The position numbers and the translations under genes are program-made. From Haladaptatus pallidirubidus (GTDB taxonomy: Archaea; Halobacteriota; Halobacteria; Halobacteriales; Haladaptataceae), in NCBI RefSeq assembly GCF_020700235.1, contig NZ_CP085301.1:1302001-1366000 (forward strand): 64,000 nucleotides of DNA, written 5' to 3'. The notes beneath the pieces were generated by a model. That model did not search any database and had not been told where the DNA came from. It worked only from the letters and a program-made list of their open reading frames with translations. Of this stretch, positions 39,225 to 49,465 are shown piece by piece. How positions within the stretch are numbered: the first letter of the stretch is position 1; the number at the start of each line of letters is the position of its first letter.

Positions 39225-39773
39225 TCAGTCGTCTCGAATTTCCGTAATAAGCACCTTCGAAACCCCTTCCTCTACTTCCAGTTCGAACGGCAGCCGGGCC
39301 GTGCTCAACTCGATGAATCGCATCATGAACCATTTCACCGATTCGGTCGGGAAGACGACGTGGTAGGTGTCGCCCTCCGTCGCGCGAACGGTCAAAAATC
39401 CGCACAGCGACAGCCAATCGAGCAGTTCGCCGAGGCTGTCGAACCGGCGTTCGTACTCGCGAGCGTGGTATTCGGACACTTGGTCGGCCAGCTCGAGAAA
39501 ATCGGAATTCGGTTCGCCCGTCTCGTCCTCCACGTAGTCCAGAAAACAGTGGAGAAAATCCACGTCGAGCAGAACGTGTTCGCCGCTCGATAGCATCTGG
39601 TGGTAGGCTTCCAGATTTTCCCCGGCGTCCGCCGTCGCGGCGTCGTAGTTCGCCGCGTAGAATGTGAGCGCCTGCCTGACGAGTTCGCTCTGGGCCTTGC
39701 CGGTCCGATTGACGAGGTTGTCGAGCGCCGTCTGTGCGTCGTCGTCAAGCGACACCGTAATGCGGTTCGTCAT
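39225..39773 (-). CDS. Ribbon-helix-helix regulator with a C-terminal domain
   Basis: 182 residues. The first 45 residues (MTNRITVSLDDDAQTALDNLVNRTG...SELVRQALTFYAANY) are a ribbon-helix-helix (CopG/Arc-type) DNA-binding domain. The rest is a haloarchaeal helical domain with DWLSLCGFLTVRATEGDTYHVVFPTESVKWFM, probably for dimerisation or effector binding. It is encoded upstream of and in the same direction as the NRAMP-like/hyu operon (gap about 150-180 bases) and may regulate it; the latter is inferred from position only. Confidence 0.8.
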   Translation of the reverse strand: MTNRITVSLDDDAQTALDNLVNRTGKAQSELVRQALTFYAANYDAATADAGENLEAYHQMLSSGEHVLLDVDFLHCFLDYVEDETGEPNSDFLELADQVSEYHAREYERRFDSLGELLDWLSLCGFLTVRATEGDTYHVVFPTESVKWFMMRFIELSTARLPFELEVEEGVSKVLITEIRDD

Positions 39774-40072
39774 CTTGTCTCTACCTCTGGCGAGGAAGGT
39801 TATCGTTCTGTCCCCTTTTTCGAACTCGCGTTGAATTTTCGTACTGTTCCAGTGTTGATGCCGTTCGTTTCGCGCTACCGAGACTGGCTCTTTCTGGTAG
39901 GACTTTGAAGTAACCGAAGAGAAGCCGATAATATCACACTGTCCGCCACCAGGTGTCTCTCTCCTTTATTCCCAGCGCAAATATTTCGGACGTGTAACAT
40001 CCACTGTCCGACGCACCGAGCCGGTTTCCACCACACTTCACATTTTAGCCGCTCCCCGGCGTATCCCCTTCC

Positions 40073-41323
40073 ATGCCCGGGGCGGAGACGACCGACGGAA
40101 ACTCCACGCAACGAAACCGAAACGCGCTGCTCGCGTGGGTTCTCGTCGCAAGCATGGCCATCGCAATTCTCACCAGCGCGCTCCGCGGCGATTACCTGTG
40201 GGCGGGATTCGGCGTCACGTCGATTCTCGTTGCGCTGATTCCGACGTTTGCCTTTCGCCGACCGACCGCGATGGTTCCGTGGGAATCGCTCCTCGCGGTT
40301 TCGCTCGGTCTCATCAGCGTCCCGCTCGGTTCGTTACTTCCGCGCTCACTCGCGACGTTCGTCGCCGTCGCCGGACTGGCGCTCGTGCTGGCCGTCGAGT
40401 TGGATACGTTCACTGCAGTCGAACTTTCGCCGTTCTTTGCGGTGTTGTTCGTCGTCGTCGCGACGATGGCCAGCGCGGGAGTGTGGGCCGTCGTGCAGTG
40501 GGTCGCTGACAGCACGCTCGGCACGCAAAACCTCCGAAGTCTCAACGACGTGATGTGGTCGCTTCTCGCGGCGACGGGGGCGGGCGTCATCGCCGGGGTT
40601 GTGTTCGCCGCGTACTTCCGACGCGTCGATACCGCGCGGTTCGGCTTCCGACCCCGCGACGGACGAAAGCAAGGAGAGGAGACGACGGCCGTAGGCGCGA
40701 CCGACGGCCGGAACCTCTCCGAAACCCGCCAGCGACGGATCGTTCGGGGGTTCCAACTCGTCCTCATCGGCGTCCTGCTCTTCGGCCTATTCGAGCTGAA
40801 CGTCGGCATTATCGTCAACACGGTGGTCGCGCTCGCACTGACCGAGGTTCCGGCCGTGCTCGAACGAAACTACGGCCTCCCGATGGATACGCGACTGACG
40901 CTCTGGATAGTCGTTCCCGTATTTTTGCACGCAATCGGGACGGTCGGCCTGTACCAGTCGATCGGCTTGTGGGATCAGTTAACTCACGCACTCTCGTCGT
41001 CGCTCGTTGCGGCGGCGGGCTACACGGTTGTTCGCGCGCTCGACGTTCACGCGGACTCCATCTACCTCCCCGCGGAGTTCATGTTCGTCTTCATCCTGCT
41101 TTTCACGCTGGCGTTCGGCGTTCTGTGGGAATTGCTGGAGTTCGGACTCGATGGGGTTGCGTCGATGACCGGAACCGAAAGCGTCCTCGCGCAGTATTCG
41201 CTCGACAACACGATGTTCGATTTGGTGTTCGACACCGTCGGCGGCGTCATCGTCGCAGTTTGGGGGGCGAGATACCTCTCGAACGTCTCCGATGCGCTCG
41301 CGTCGGAGACGTTCGATTCGTGA
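40073..41323 (+). CDS. Multi-helix membrane protein, DUF2238/YjdF-like C terminus
   Basis: 416 residues with about 10 hydrophobic helices and one acidic loop near residues 190-220. The C-terminal half (WDQLTHALSSSLVAAAGYTVV, EFMFVFILLFTLAFGVLWELLEF, NTMFDLVFDTVGGVIVAVWG) matches the DUF2238/YjdF inner membrane family, whose His, Glu and Asp residues in the membrane could bind metal. Function unknown. It is followed by the HdeD-like gene on the same strand about 90 bases away with its own TATA box. Confidence 0.8.
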   Translation: MPGAETTDGNSTQRNRNALLAWVLVASMAIAILTSALRGDYLWAGFGVTSILVALIPTFAFRRPTAMVPWESLLAVSLGLISVPLGSLLPRSLATFVAVAGLALVLAVELDTFTAVELSPFFAVLFVVVATMASAGVWAVVQWVADSTLGTQNLRSLNDVMWSLLAATGAGVIAGVVFAAYFRRVDTARFGFRPRDGRKQGEETTAVGATDGRNLSETRQRRIVRGFQLVLIGVLLFGLFELNVGIIVNTVVALALTEVPAVLERNYGLPMDTRLTLWIVVPVFLHAIGTVGLYQSIGLWDQLTHALSSSLVAAAGYTVVRALDVHADSIYLPAEFMFVFILLFTLAFGVLWELLEFGLDGVASMTGTESVLAQYSLDNTMFDLVFDTVGGVIVAVWGARYLSNVSDALASETFDS

Positions 41324-41413
41324 CGAATTCGCGCCTTCCATCTGCAAATACCGCCATCCTGCCACTGCTGTTATACTCATCCGTGTTGCATGAGTGTCGG
41401 GGGAGAAATCGAA

Positions 41414-42013
41414 ATGAGTACCGTCAGTACGCGGGACGATGAGGAGATAGCGAACACAGTACAGGACACGTGGCGACTGCTCATGGGCGTCGGCGTCGTG
41501 CTCACCGTCGTCGGATTGGCGGCCATTTTCACGCCGCTGTTTACCGGTATCGCGCTGTCGTTCTTGCTCGGAGCGTATCTTGTCCTCGGAGGTGTTGCAC
41601 ACTTCGTTCACGCCTTTTCCGGACGGGGATGGACGGGAGTTATCGGCCAGACGATTTTGGCGCTCGTTTTCGTCGTGGCCGGTATCGCGTTCCTGTTGAA
41701 TCCTCTCGTCGGACTGTCGGCGTTGACTCTGCTGCTAATCACCTTTTTCCTCGTGGAAGGGCTGGTAGAAATTGGTATGGGACTCCGCCTGCGTCCGGCG
41801 CGGGGCTGGCTCTGGGTCGTCGTCAGCGGCGTCGTTTCGCTGGCCGTGGCGCTGTTCGTCTGGCTAGAGTATCCGAGCTCCGCCCTGTGGGCGGTCGGAC
41901 TTTTGTTCGGTGTCGGCCTCTTAACGAGCGGTCTGTCGATAGTTGCAACTGCGATGGGTGGACGAGCGGTTGCGAAGGAGGCGGTCGGCGAAAAAGTCGG
42001 GGAGGTGGGGTAG
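41414..42013 (+). CDS. HdeD/DUF308 family membrane protein
   Basis: 199 residues. Six hydrophobic helices arranged as two triplets (LLMGVGVVLTVVGLAAIFTP, LSFLLGAYLVLGGVAHFVHAF, GQTILALVFVVAGIAFLLNP, ALTLLLITFFLVEGLVEIG and so on), the HdeD/DUF308 pattern linked with acid resistance in enterics. The ATG at 41,414 is preferred over 41,390: a TATA-like TTATAC at 41,371 would start transcription near 41,397, after the first ATG, and GGGGGA precedes the second. Confidence 0.85.
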   Translation: MSTVSTRDDEEIANTVQDTWRLLMGVGVVLTVVGLAAIFTPLFTGIALSFLLGAYLVLGGVAHFVHAFSGRGWTGVIGQTILALVFVVAGIAFLLNPLVGLSALTLLLITFFLVEGLVEIGMGLRLRPARGWLWVVVSGVVSLAVALFVWLEYPSSALWAVGLLFGVGLLTSGLSIVATAMGGRAVAKEAVGEKVGEVG

Positions 42014-42042
42014 TCAGTTTTCGCTTCGGATCGTCCGATTCC

Positions 42043-43584
42043 TTAGGTCGGAAGATTATCCGCGAAGAAGTCCCGGTCTTCCTGCTCGATTCCGAGGAGG
42101 TACAGCACACCGGCGAACGCGGCGAGCCCGAGGACGCCGCCGACGGCACCGTGAATGAATGCGACGACCGCGTTGGAACCCAGTCCAGTAACGTAGCCTT
42201 CGAGAACCGTTTTCGTGCCGACCATTACGGCCGCCGAGATGGCCCCGGCAAACACCGGTTTGAAGTACCGTCTGGAGTAGGGAAACAGCCGTTCCGTGTA
42301 CCAGACTTGGATGATTCGAAGAGCGTTGATGGAGACGATGGTGGTCGCAGTTGCGATTGCGGCACCGATGAGTCCGAACTGCTGAATGAGCAGGTAGTTC
42401 ATGACGACGTTACAGACGCCGAGTAGCCATTGATTGACGAGCGTGAGATAGTGGTGGTCGGTCATCATCAGCACGTATCCGGACGGCCCGACGCTCGCGT
42501 TCGCGAATTGGGCGACGACCAACAACAGCAAGACGGACGTTCCTTCCTGTGCGAACGAGTCGCTGAACAGAACCAGCAGTTCGTGCGCGTAGATGGTCGC
42601 ACCGATTGCCGGGAACAGTCCCAGTGTAAACGTCCAGCGGGTGATTCGACGGTACAACGATTCGAGGTCGTCCATCTTCCCGTTGTTGTATAATCGGGAT
42701 GCGATGGGAGGAAACAGTTGGCTGAACGCGCTCAGGGGAAGGAGGAGTATTCCTGCGAGGACGGTAGCAATCTTGTAAATACCCACCGCGTCTTGGGTCG
42801 TGATGTACGCTCCCGCTAAAAATCCGACCATCAGCAGGTCAACCTTGCTTGCAAGAACCTGCCCGGTTTGAGTGGCGGTGAGCGGCAGTGAAAAGTCGTA
42901 AAACTCGACCAGTTCCTTCCGTGATGCGCCGAGTTTCGGTTTGAGGCCAGCTTTCTCTACTATCAGCCACACGGCAAGACAGAACACGATGACCGTAGCG
43001 ACGACCGTCGCGGCCACCGTTCCGATGACGGCGAATCCGAGCAGAAGCGCGACGCTGACGCCGACGACGCGGAGGAGTGGCGTCAGGATGTTCCGGATAA
43101 AGACTTGATACTCCGGCATTTCGAGACTCTTGAAGAGGCTCCCGAAACAGCTAATGAGCGTATCGAGGGGGAGGAGAAACGCGAATACGCGCAGAACATC
43201 GGTGAAGTACGGTTGGTACTCCGGGTCGACGAACTGCGTAATCCACGGGGCAGCTATGTAGATTCCCACCCCGACGGTGACTCCACCGACCAGCGAGGTT
43301 AGATAGGAGAGTCCGAGCATTCGCCGACGTTTCAGCGGGTCGTCGTTGTACTTTGGAACGAACTTCATGATGGCTTGGTTCGTCCCGAGATTGGTGAACA
43401 CCTGTGCGAAGGTTAGAATAACCAGCCCAAGCGTGTAGACACTGAACAGCATCCCGCCGAGTCCCCGAACGAGCACCCAGTTCAGCAGGAATCGAAGGCC
43501 GTTGTCGAGACCCTTTCCGGCCATGAAAAAAGACGCACCGCGAGAAACGGATTGGAGCGATGAGTCCGACGATTGGTCAGCCAT
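42043..43584 (-). CDS. Oligosaccharide flippase (MATE/Wzx-type)
   Basis: 513 residues with about 14 hydrophobic helices and the polysaccharide-biosynthesis pattern (FFMAGKGLDNGLRFLLNWVLVRGLGG at the start, NLGTNQAIMKFVPKY, PPIASRLYNNGKMDDLESLYRRITRW, later GPSGYVLMMTDHHYLTLVNQW). Flips lipid-linked sugars across the membrane for surface polysaccharide or S-layer glycan. It follows the sulfatase-like gene on the same strand, 145 bases away, suggesting a small envelope module. Confidence 0.9.
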   Translation of the reverse strand: MADQSSDSSLQSVSRGASFFMAGKGLDNGLRFLLNWVLVRGLGGMLFSVYTLGLVILTFAQVFTNLGTNQAIMKFVPKYNDDPLKRRRMLGLSYLTSLVGGVTVGVGIYIAAPWITQFVDPEYQPYFTDVLRVFAFLLPLDTLISCFGSLFKSLEMPEYQVFIRNILTPLLRVVGVSVALLLGFAVIGTVAATVVATVIVFCLAVWLIVEKAGLKPKLGASRKELVEFYDFSLPLTATQTGQVLASKVDLLMVGFLAGAYITTQDAVGIYKIATVLAGILLLPLSAFSQLFPPIASRLYNNGKMDDLESLYRRITRWTFTLGLFPAIGATIYAHELLVLFSDSFAQEGTSVLLLLVVAQFANASVGPSGYVLMMTDHHYLTLVNQWLLGVCNVVMNYLLIQQFGLIGAAIATATTIVSINALRIIQVWYTERLFPYSRRYFKPVFAGAISAAVMVGTKTVLEGYVTGLGSNAVVAFIHGAVGGVLGLAAFAGVLYLLGIEQEDRDFFADNLPT

Positions 43585-43730
43585 TATCTTAGAGTAGGGC
43601 TATACGATTAGAGCCGATTATCTTTTGCGCTTTTATCCCTGTATGCGAGCACATGTGTCGCACGGACGAATACAATGTCGGACGAACGAACTGAATATCC
43701 GTCAGAACGAAACCGGATTAATACGCGATG

Positions 43731-45161
43731 TTACAGGTACCCTAGCTCTTCGAGGCGAGACTCGGTCGCCGAATCTATCTGTATTTCGTCACTTCCGTTC
43801 GCCGCTGCAGTCGCCTTTGCTTCCTCGATTGGCGTGTCGAAGAAGTCGGTTTCGACTTCGGGTGTCCCCTCGTCCGTCTCGACTTTCTTCTGCCACGATA
43901 ACCGGCTCGGGTCGATTTCGTATTCGGTTCGGGTTCCGAGCGAATCCCACACCGTCTTCGTCGTTCCCTCGTACACGCAGCGAATCATTCTGTCCCAGTA
44001 CTCCCATTCGGATGGCGGTTCCGGCCCGGCGCTCATCCCGACCAGTTCGGCGGGGAGTCGGTCGCGGATTACGTCCGGAGTTTCCCCGTTCGCCAGTCCA
44101 ACGACGAGGTCTCCAAAGTCGAGGTGGGATACGTATTCGTCTTCCTCCTTGTCGTAGCCTTCCGGCGGATTGATGAGCAACAGTGGAACGTGAATCAATC
44201 CTTCCGAGAGACTGCTCTTGTGGTTTGCGAGGAACTCATCGGCTTCGTTAGCGTGATTTTCGCCGTGGTCGGCGGTAATAACGATGGTTGTTTCTCTGTC
44301 TGCGGCATCGAGAACGTAATGAATGAATTCCGCGAGAATCCGGTCTAGATAGTCGATGGTCGCGCCGTACACCTGCTCGCGGTTTCGCCAATAGCCGTCA
44401 TAGTCGCCCCGCTCGTTTTCCAACAACTCCCAGAAGTTGAACTCGTTCGATGTCCACGAGAGTGGAACGTCCTCTAAGTTGCCGTCGTACTGTAGACACC
44501 GCTGAAGCGGCGTATGGGCTTCCATCAGATTACAGAAGCCGAAGTACGGAGACTCGGCCTCCTTCACCTGTCGTTTCGCGGCCCGAACCACTCCGGCACT
44601 CCCGTCATCGACCAGTTTCGGTACCGGGCCCGTGTTCGTGAGGTCGTTGGCGTAGCCGTACGCCGTGTTCTTCAAACTCAAGAGCGGATGGTCGTCTCTC
44701 AGCGCTGACCGCAGGAACTCGACGTACTTCTCCGTCCCCTCCCTCCCCCGACTGACTTCGTTGAGACTCGTCGCTTCCGGATAACGGTGTCTCGGTTCGA
44801 CGACGTCGAACTCGTCGAACCACGAATCGAACCCGTACGTCGGATTTATCCACGAGTTCGCGCTCACGCCGAACGTGGCGTAGCCGTCGAGCTCGGCGAG
44901 AAACGTTTCCTCGCGCTCGATGCTGTCGAATCGCCGGTTGTGGGTGTGAACGCCGTGTTCCGACGGCAGTTCTCCGGTAAACATACTCGCGTGACTCGGG
45001 ACGGTCCACGAACTCACAGCCCGACATCGCGTGAACGATACGTCCGCGAGACGCTGGAGTCGCTTCGCGTACTCCGCAAAGAAATCCGCACGCACCGTAT
45101 CGAGGCAGACGACGACCACGTTTCGCGGGGACGTCTCTGTGTCTTTTTCAGCAGGGGGCAT
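43731..45161 (-). CDS. Sulfatase-like enzyme of the alkaline phosphatase superfamily
   Basis: 476 residues from MPPAEKDTETSPRN; a 17-codon extension upstream is unlikely because it reads as a stray hydrophobic stretch. Metal ligands are in VVVCLDTVRADFF and in VITADHGENHANEAD. The nucleophile loop reads SSWTVPSHASMFTG. In true sulfatases this is CxPxR with a formylglycine Cys; here the position is Thr, as in phosphoglycerol- and phosphoethanolamine transferases. A modifying enzyme for surface glycans or lipids is therefore more likely than an aryl sulfatase. Confidence 0.85.
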   Translation of the reverse strand: MPPAEKDTETSPRNVVVVCLDTVRADFFAEYAKRLQRLADVSFTRCRAVSSWTVPSHASMFTGELPSEHGVHTHNRRFDSIEREETFLAELDGYATFGVSANSWINPTYGFDSWFDEFDVVEPRHRYPEATSLNEVSRGREGTEKYVEFLRSALRDDHPLLSLKNTAYGYANDLTNTGPVPKLVDDGSAGVVRAAKRQVKEAESPYFGFCNLMEAHTPLQRCLQYDGNLEDVPLSWTSNEFNFWELLENERGDYDGYWRNREQVYGATIDYLDRILAEFIHYVLDAADRETTIVITADHGENHANEADEFLANHKSSLSEGLIHVPLLLINPPEGYDKEEDEYVSHLDFGDLVVGLANGETPDVIRDRLPAELVGMSAGPEPPSEWEYWDRMIRCVYEGTTKTVWDSLGTRTEYEIDPSRLSWQKKVETDEGTPEVETDFFDTPIEEAKATAAANGSDEIQIDSATESRLEELGYL

Positions 45162-45381
45162 TAGTACTGCAAATACACAACCGAGGTAAAACGATGACGG
45201 CCACATATTCAAAAAATGGTGTATTTGCCGAATAGAGCCCTTTCACGACCCTTCCGGACGCTGTTCCTCGGTTCACTGGTCACGAGGAGTACTCGATTCG
45301 CCGTTTCTCCCATCCCTTCCGTCCGACCGTGCAGAGCAGACTGAAGTGTCTATCCCGCCTACTACGTTCGGGTTGGGGAGA

Positions 45382-47454
45382 ATGACCGATACACGCGAGG
45401 AGAGCTACGACCGCACGAAACGACCGATTACGCACGAGCGAGACGACTCCGAGCACGGAGACGGCCATCGCGCCCACGTCGACCACCATGGACACGAAAC
45501 GATGTTCCGGCGGCGATTTTGGGTCTGTCTCGTTCTCTCGATTCCGGTTCTGTACTTCAGTTCATTTATTCAGGAAACGTTCGGCTACACGGCAATCTCG
45601 TTTCCCGGCAGTACGTGGGTGACGCCCATTTTCGCGGTCGGTATCTTCGGCTACGGTGGGGTGCCGTTCCTCCGCATGGCTCGCGTGGAGGCGAAAAACC
45701 GCGAACCGGCGATGATGATGCTCATCTCGCTCGCCATCACTGTCGCCTTCGTCTACAGTATCGGGGCGTTTTTCTTCCTTCCCGGCACGATGAGCTTCTT
45801 CTGGGAACTGGTGACGCTCATCGACATCATGCTCCTTGGCCACTGGCTCGAGATGCGAAGCGTTCGGCAAGCGTCGGGCGCGCTTTCCGAACTGGCGAAA
45901 CTGATGCCCGACACCGCGGAGCGAATCGCCGAGGACGGGACAGTCGAGGAGGTTTCTGCGACCGCCCTCCGCGAGGGCGACCGGGTTCTCGTCCGACCGG
46001 GCGCGATCGTTCCGGCGGACGGCGTGGTCGAAGAGGGCGATTCGACTGCGGACGAATCGATGATTACCGGCGAATCCCGTCCGGTGGACAAAGCTCCCGA
46101 CGACGACGTTATCGCCGGAACCATCAACTCCGGCGACGGGAGCCTTCGCGTCCGAATCACCGCGACCGGCGAAGAAACGACGTTGGCCGGAATCATGCGG
46201 CTCGTGGAGGAAGCCCAAGGGAGCAAATCCAGGACGCAGGTGCTGGCCGACAGGGCCGCCGGGTGGCTATTTTACATCGCACTCTCCGTCGCCGGAATTA
46301 CGGGAGTCGCGTGGATTCTCGCGACCGGATTCGACATCGCGGTCGTCGAACGAGTCGTCACCGTCCTCGTCATCGCCTGTCCGCACGCGCTCGGGTTGGC
46401 GGTTCCGCTGGTCGTCTCCATCAACACCTCGATGGCGGCGCGAAACGGCGTCCTCGTCCGCGACCGAATCGCCATGGAGGACGCCCGACACCTCGATACG
46501 ATAATTTTCGATAAAACCGGGACGCTAACGCGCGGCGAACAGGGCGTCGTCGGCATCGAAACCGTGGATGGTTGGGACGACGAGCGCGCGCTCGCGCTCA
46601 CCGCCAGCGTCGAGGGCGATTCGGAACACGTAATCGCGCAGGCGATTCGCCGCGAAGCGGACGAAACGAGCGTTTCCCTCCCCGAAGTTACCGAGTTCGA
46701 GGCCATCTAAGGTCGAGGCGTTCGAGCGACGGTCGAAGGCCACGAACTGTTCGTCGGCGGGCCGAACCTGCTCCAACTCGTCGATGCAGACCTCCCGGCG
46801 ACCCTCTCGGGGTTCGCCGACAGAGCCGGGTCGAATGGACAGACGGTCGTCTACCTCGTCTCCAACGGTGACGTCGTCGCGGCGCTCGCCCTCGCGGATG
46901 TCATCCGCGAGGCGAGCAAACGAGCCATCGACGTCCTCCACGGGATGGGTATCGAAGTCGCCATGTTGACGGGCGACAGTGAAGCAGTCGCCCGATTCGT
47001 CGCTGACGAACTCGCCATCGACACCTACTTCGCCGAAGTGCTTCCCGACGAGAAGGACGAAAAAGTCATCGAACTTCAAGAACAGGGAAAACTGGTCGCC
47101 ATGGTCGGCGACGGCGTCAATGACGCACCCGCCCTGACGCGCGCCGACGTGGGAATCGCAATCGGAAGTGGCACCGACGTCGCAATCGAGTCCGCGGACA
47201 TCGTTCTCGTGGAAAATGACCCGCTCGACGTGGTGAAGCTCGTTCAGTTGAGCCGCGCGAGCTATCGAAAAATGCAGGAAAATTTGGTGTGGGCAACCGG
47301 CTACAACGTGTTCGCGCTCCCGTTGGCGGCCGGAATCCTCGCTCCGATTGGCATTCTGCTCTCGCCAGCGATCGGCGCGGTGTTCATGTCCGCGAGCACG
47401 GTTATCGTGGCAATCAACGCCCAGCGACTTCGGAACGCCGACCTATCCGCGTAG
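45382..47454 (+). pseudogene. CopB-type copper P1B-ATPase gene with one in-frame stop
   Basis: One uninterrupted frame except for TAA at 46,708-46,710. Before it come a His-rich N terminus, six helices with [15 protein letters not shown] (CPH, the CopB class for Cu+/Cu2+/Ag+), TGES in the actuator ([10 protein letters not shown]) and DKTGT ([11 protein letters not shown]). After it come [17 protein letters not shown], the nucleotide domain remainder, [16 protein letters not shown] and the last two helices. The stop replaces a Lys in the [13 protein letters not shown] family pattern (AAA or AAG to TAA). A truncated product would lack the hinge and phosphorylation-domain half, so copper export should fail. 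Start taken at MTDTREES. Confidence 0.88.
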
Positions 47455-47527
47455 GCGAACGATTGCCGGAAACATTGGGTGGCACCCACTCGTTTAACAC
47501 CCCACCACACATCGTGCGAGCCATCCG

Positions 47528-48814
47528 ATGTCGTCCAGTCGCCGGTCGGTCACGAGTCACTTGCAAACCACGGTTCGCGGATTACGCGGCGACGGCCGCG
47601 GCTGGGTTCTCACTGCGGTCGCCCTCGGGTGGGCGTTCACCCTCGGCTTGCGATTTCTCGTCCCCGCGCTTTTGCCACAGATAAAATCGGCGTTCGAAGT
47701 CACCAACGCGACCGCCGGACTCGCCATCACCGCGCTTTGGGTCGGTTACGCCCTGATGCAGTTTCCCGCCGGAGTGCTCATCAACCGCGTCGGCGAGCGA
47801 ACGCTGCTGACGACGAGCCTCTGTCTTTCGGGAATCAGTCTGTGCCTGATTGGACTCTCCCCGGTGTTCGTCGTCTTCTTCGCCGGAAGCACCGCGTTCG
47901 GCCTCGGTTCCGGGCTGTACGGGCCGAGTCGCGGGACCGTCCTCTCGCGGACCTACACGCGGAACGCTGGTGCGGCGTTCGGCGTCACACTCGCTGTCGG
48001 AAGCATCGGTTCGGCAGTTCTACCGAACCTCGCAACCTCCATGGTTGATGCGGTCGGGTGGCGGCCTATTCTCGCCTGTCTCTCGGTTCCTTTCTTCGTC
48101 GTCGCGGTGCTGGCGTGGCGGGTCATCCCCGAGCGCGAGCGGGGGACGACCCGCGGAAAATCTGAATCCATTGATGGTGGAACTCGAGAATCCACTGACG
48201 GCGGAAATTCTGGCTCCGAATCCACAAAACTTCTTGACCGTCGCGCGCTCCGCGACATCGTGCGAACGCTTTCCGACCGCTCGATTTTCCTCGCGGTCGT
48301 CGCCATGGCGCTCCTCCTGTTCGTCTTTCAGGGTCTGACCGCGTTTCTGCCGACGTATCTCCAGACGAAGGGAATGAGCCAGCAGACCGCCGCCCTGCTG
48401 TTCGGCGTGATGTTCATCGCAGGTGCGATTTCGCAGGTCGCCGCCGGAAGCGCCGCAGACCGATTCGGCGTCAAACCCGTGCTTCTTGTCGTCACCACAA
48501 TCGGCGTCGTTACTCCGGCTGTTCTCACGGTCACGTCGGGAACAGTGGTTCTCGCCATTGTCGTTGCCATCCTCGGCTCCCGGATGGCTATTGCCCCCGT
48601 CACGAACGCGTACGTCGTCGGGGCGCTTCCGGAACACATCGAAGGGTCTGCGTGGGGATTCCTCCGAACTGGATTTTTCCTGGTGGGTTCGACCGGTTCC
48701 ACCTTTGTCGGCTATTTTGCGGATGCAGACAGATTCGATTTCGCGTTTCTCGTGCTCGCGGGGCTATCGGCCGTCGCGCTCGGGTTGTACGCGATGCTTC
48801 CGGATAACGAGTAG
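47528..48814 (+). CDS. MFS transporter
   Basis: 428 residues with 12 hydrophobic helices in two halves split by a charged loop near residues 200-235 (rich in Ser, Glu and Gly). Motif A-like GVLINRVGERTLL follows helix 2, and a second copy, GSAADRFGVKPVLL, appears in the C-terminal half. Substrate not predictable; drug or sugar efflux and organic acid uptake are all possible. It is 70 bases downstream of the ATPase gene on the same strand. Confidence 0.9.
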   Translation: MSSSRRSVTSHLQTTVRGLRGDGRGWVLTAVALGWAFTLGLRFLVPALLPQIKSAFEVTNATAGLAITALWVGYALMQFPAGVLINRVGERTLLTTSLCLSGISLCLIGLSPVFVVFFAGSTAFGLGSGLYGPSRGTVLSRTYTRNAGAAFGVTLAVGSIGSAVLPNLATSMVDAVGWRPILACLSVPFFVVAVLAWRVIPERERGTTRGKSESIDGGTRESTDGGNSGSESTKLLDRRALRDIVRTLSDRSIFLAVVAMALLLFVFQGLTAFLPTYLQTKGMSQQTAALLFGVMFIAGAISQVAAGSAADRFGVKPVLLVVTTIGVVTPAVLTVTSGTVVLAIVVAILGSRMAIAPVTNAYVVGALPEHIEGSAWGFLRTGFFLVGSTGSTFVGYFADADRFDFAFLVLAGLSAVALGLYAMLPDNE

Positions 48815-48926
48815 AGAACCCGATTCTGGTGCTGGCGGATAACTACAAAATTCCCTTCAGTTTCGGAAAAGTCATAACACAACAGATGTAGACGATTTTT
48901 AATATCTCCCTTCTATTCAGTTTTCT

Positions 48927-49136
48927 ATGGATGAGTCTCACCTCCAGAACCAACTTTCTCGAATACGGTTTCGACAGTACCTCATCCTTACCTTGCTTAT
49001 CATTCCCGACTTGTACATCATCGCCGAGGTAATCGGATTCTGGTCTGCTGGCGTTCTCGGAACCATGTTCGCGCTCGGCGTATTCGCAATGGTCGTCGTC
49101 AACCACAGAAGCAGTCGAACCGCGGCAGGGCGGTAG
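48927..49136 (+). CDS. Small two-helix membrane protein
   Basis: 69 residues. A short polar N terminus, then YLILTLLIIPDLYIIAEVIGFW and GVLGTMFALGVFAMVVVNHRS, so two membrane segments with a small basic C terminus. AATATCTC lies about 20 bases upstream. No known family recognised. Confidence 0.6.
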   Translation: MDESHLQNQLSRIRFRQYLILTLLIIPDLYIIAEVIGFWSAGVLGTMFALGVFAMVVVNHRSSRTAAGR

Positions 49137-49208
49137 GCTGTAATTGGTGCTTGATTCTTACACTAATTGTGTAACCGATTACAGCGGATTGCAGAGCGCC
49201 CACTGTTT

Positions 49209-49439
49209 TCACTCCTCCATTTCCGTTTTGACCGAGAGCCACCACAGATGCCCTCGGTCACGAGCCTCCGTATGTTCGAGGACGTCCTCCTCGACCAGTT
49301 CGGCGAGTCGGTTCTTCATCGGTTCAAGCGAGGTGTCGAACTCGTCTGCGAGGTACCGCGTGTTCACGACCGGCGCTGGCGCGTCTCGAATCGCGGCGAC
49401 GATGTCCGCGGTTTCGATACTCGGTTCCTCGGTGGCCAT
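49209..49439 (-). CDS. Small winged-helix DNA-binding protein
   Basis: 76 residues. ADIVAAIRDAPAPVVNTRYLADEFDTSLEPMKNRLAELVEEDVLEHTEARDRGHLWWLS is a winged-helix domain with a recognition helix and an acidic wing, common in haloarchaeal regulators. Its start codon is 27 bases from a perfect 16-base-pair palindrome (49,466-49,499), which is a likely operator, so self-regulation is plausible. Confidence 0.8.
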   Translation of the reverse strand: MATEEPSIETADIVAAIRDAPAPVVNTRYLADEFDTSLEPMKNRLAELVEEDVLEHTEARDRGHLWWLSVKTEMEE

Positions 49440-49465
49440 GGTTTCACTCCGTCACCGAGTCGTAT

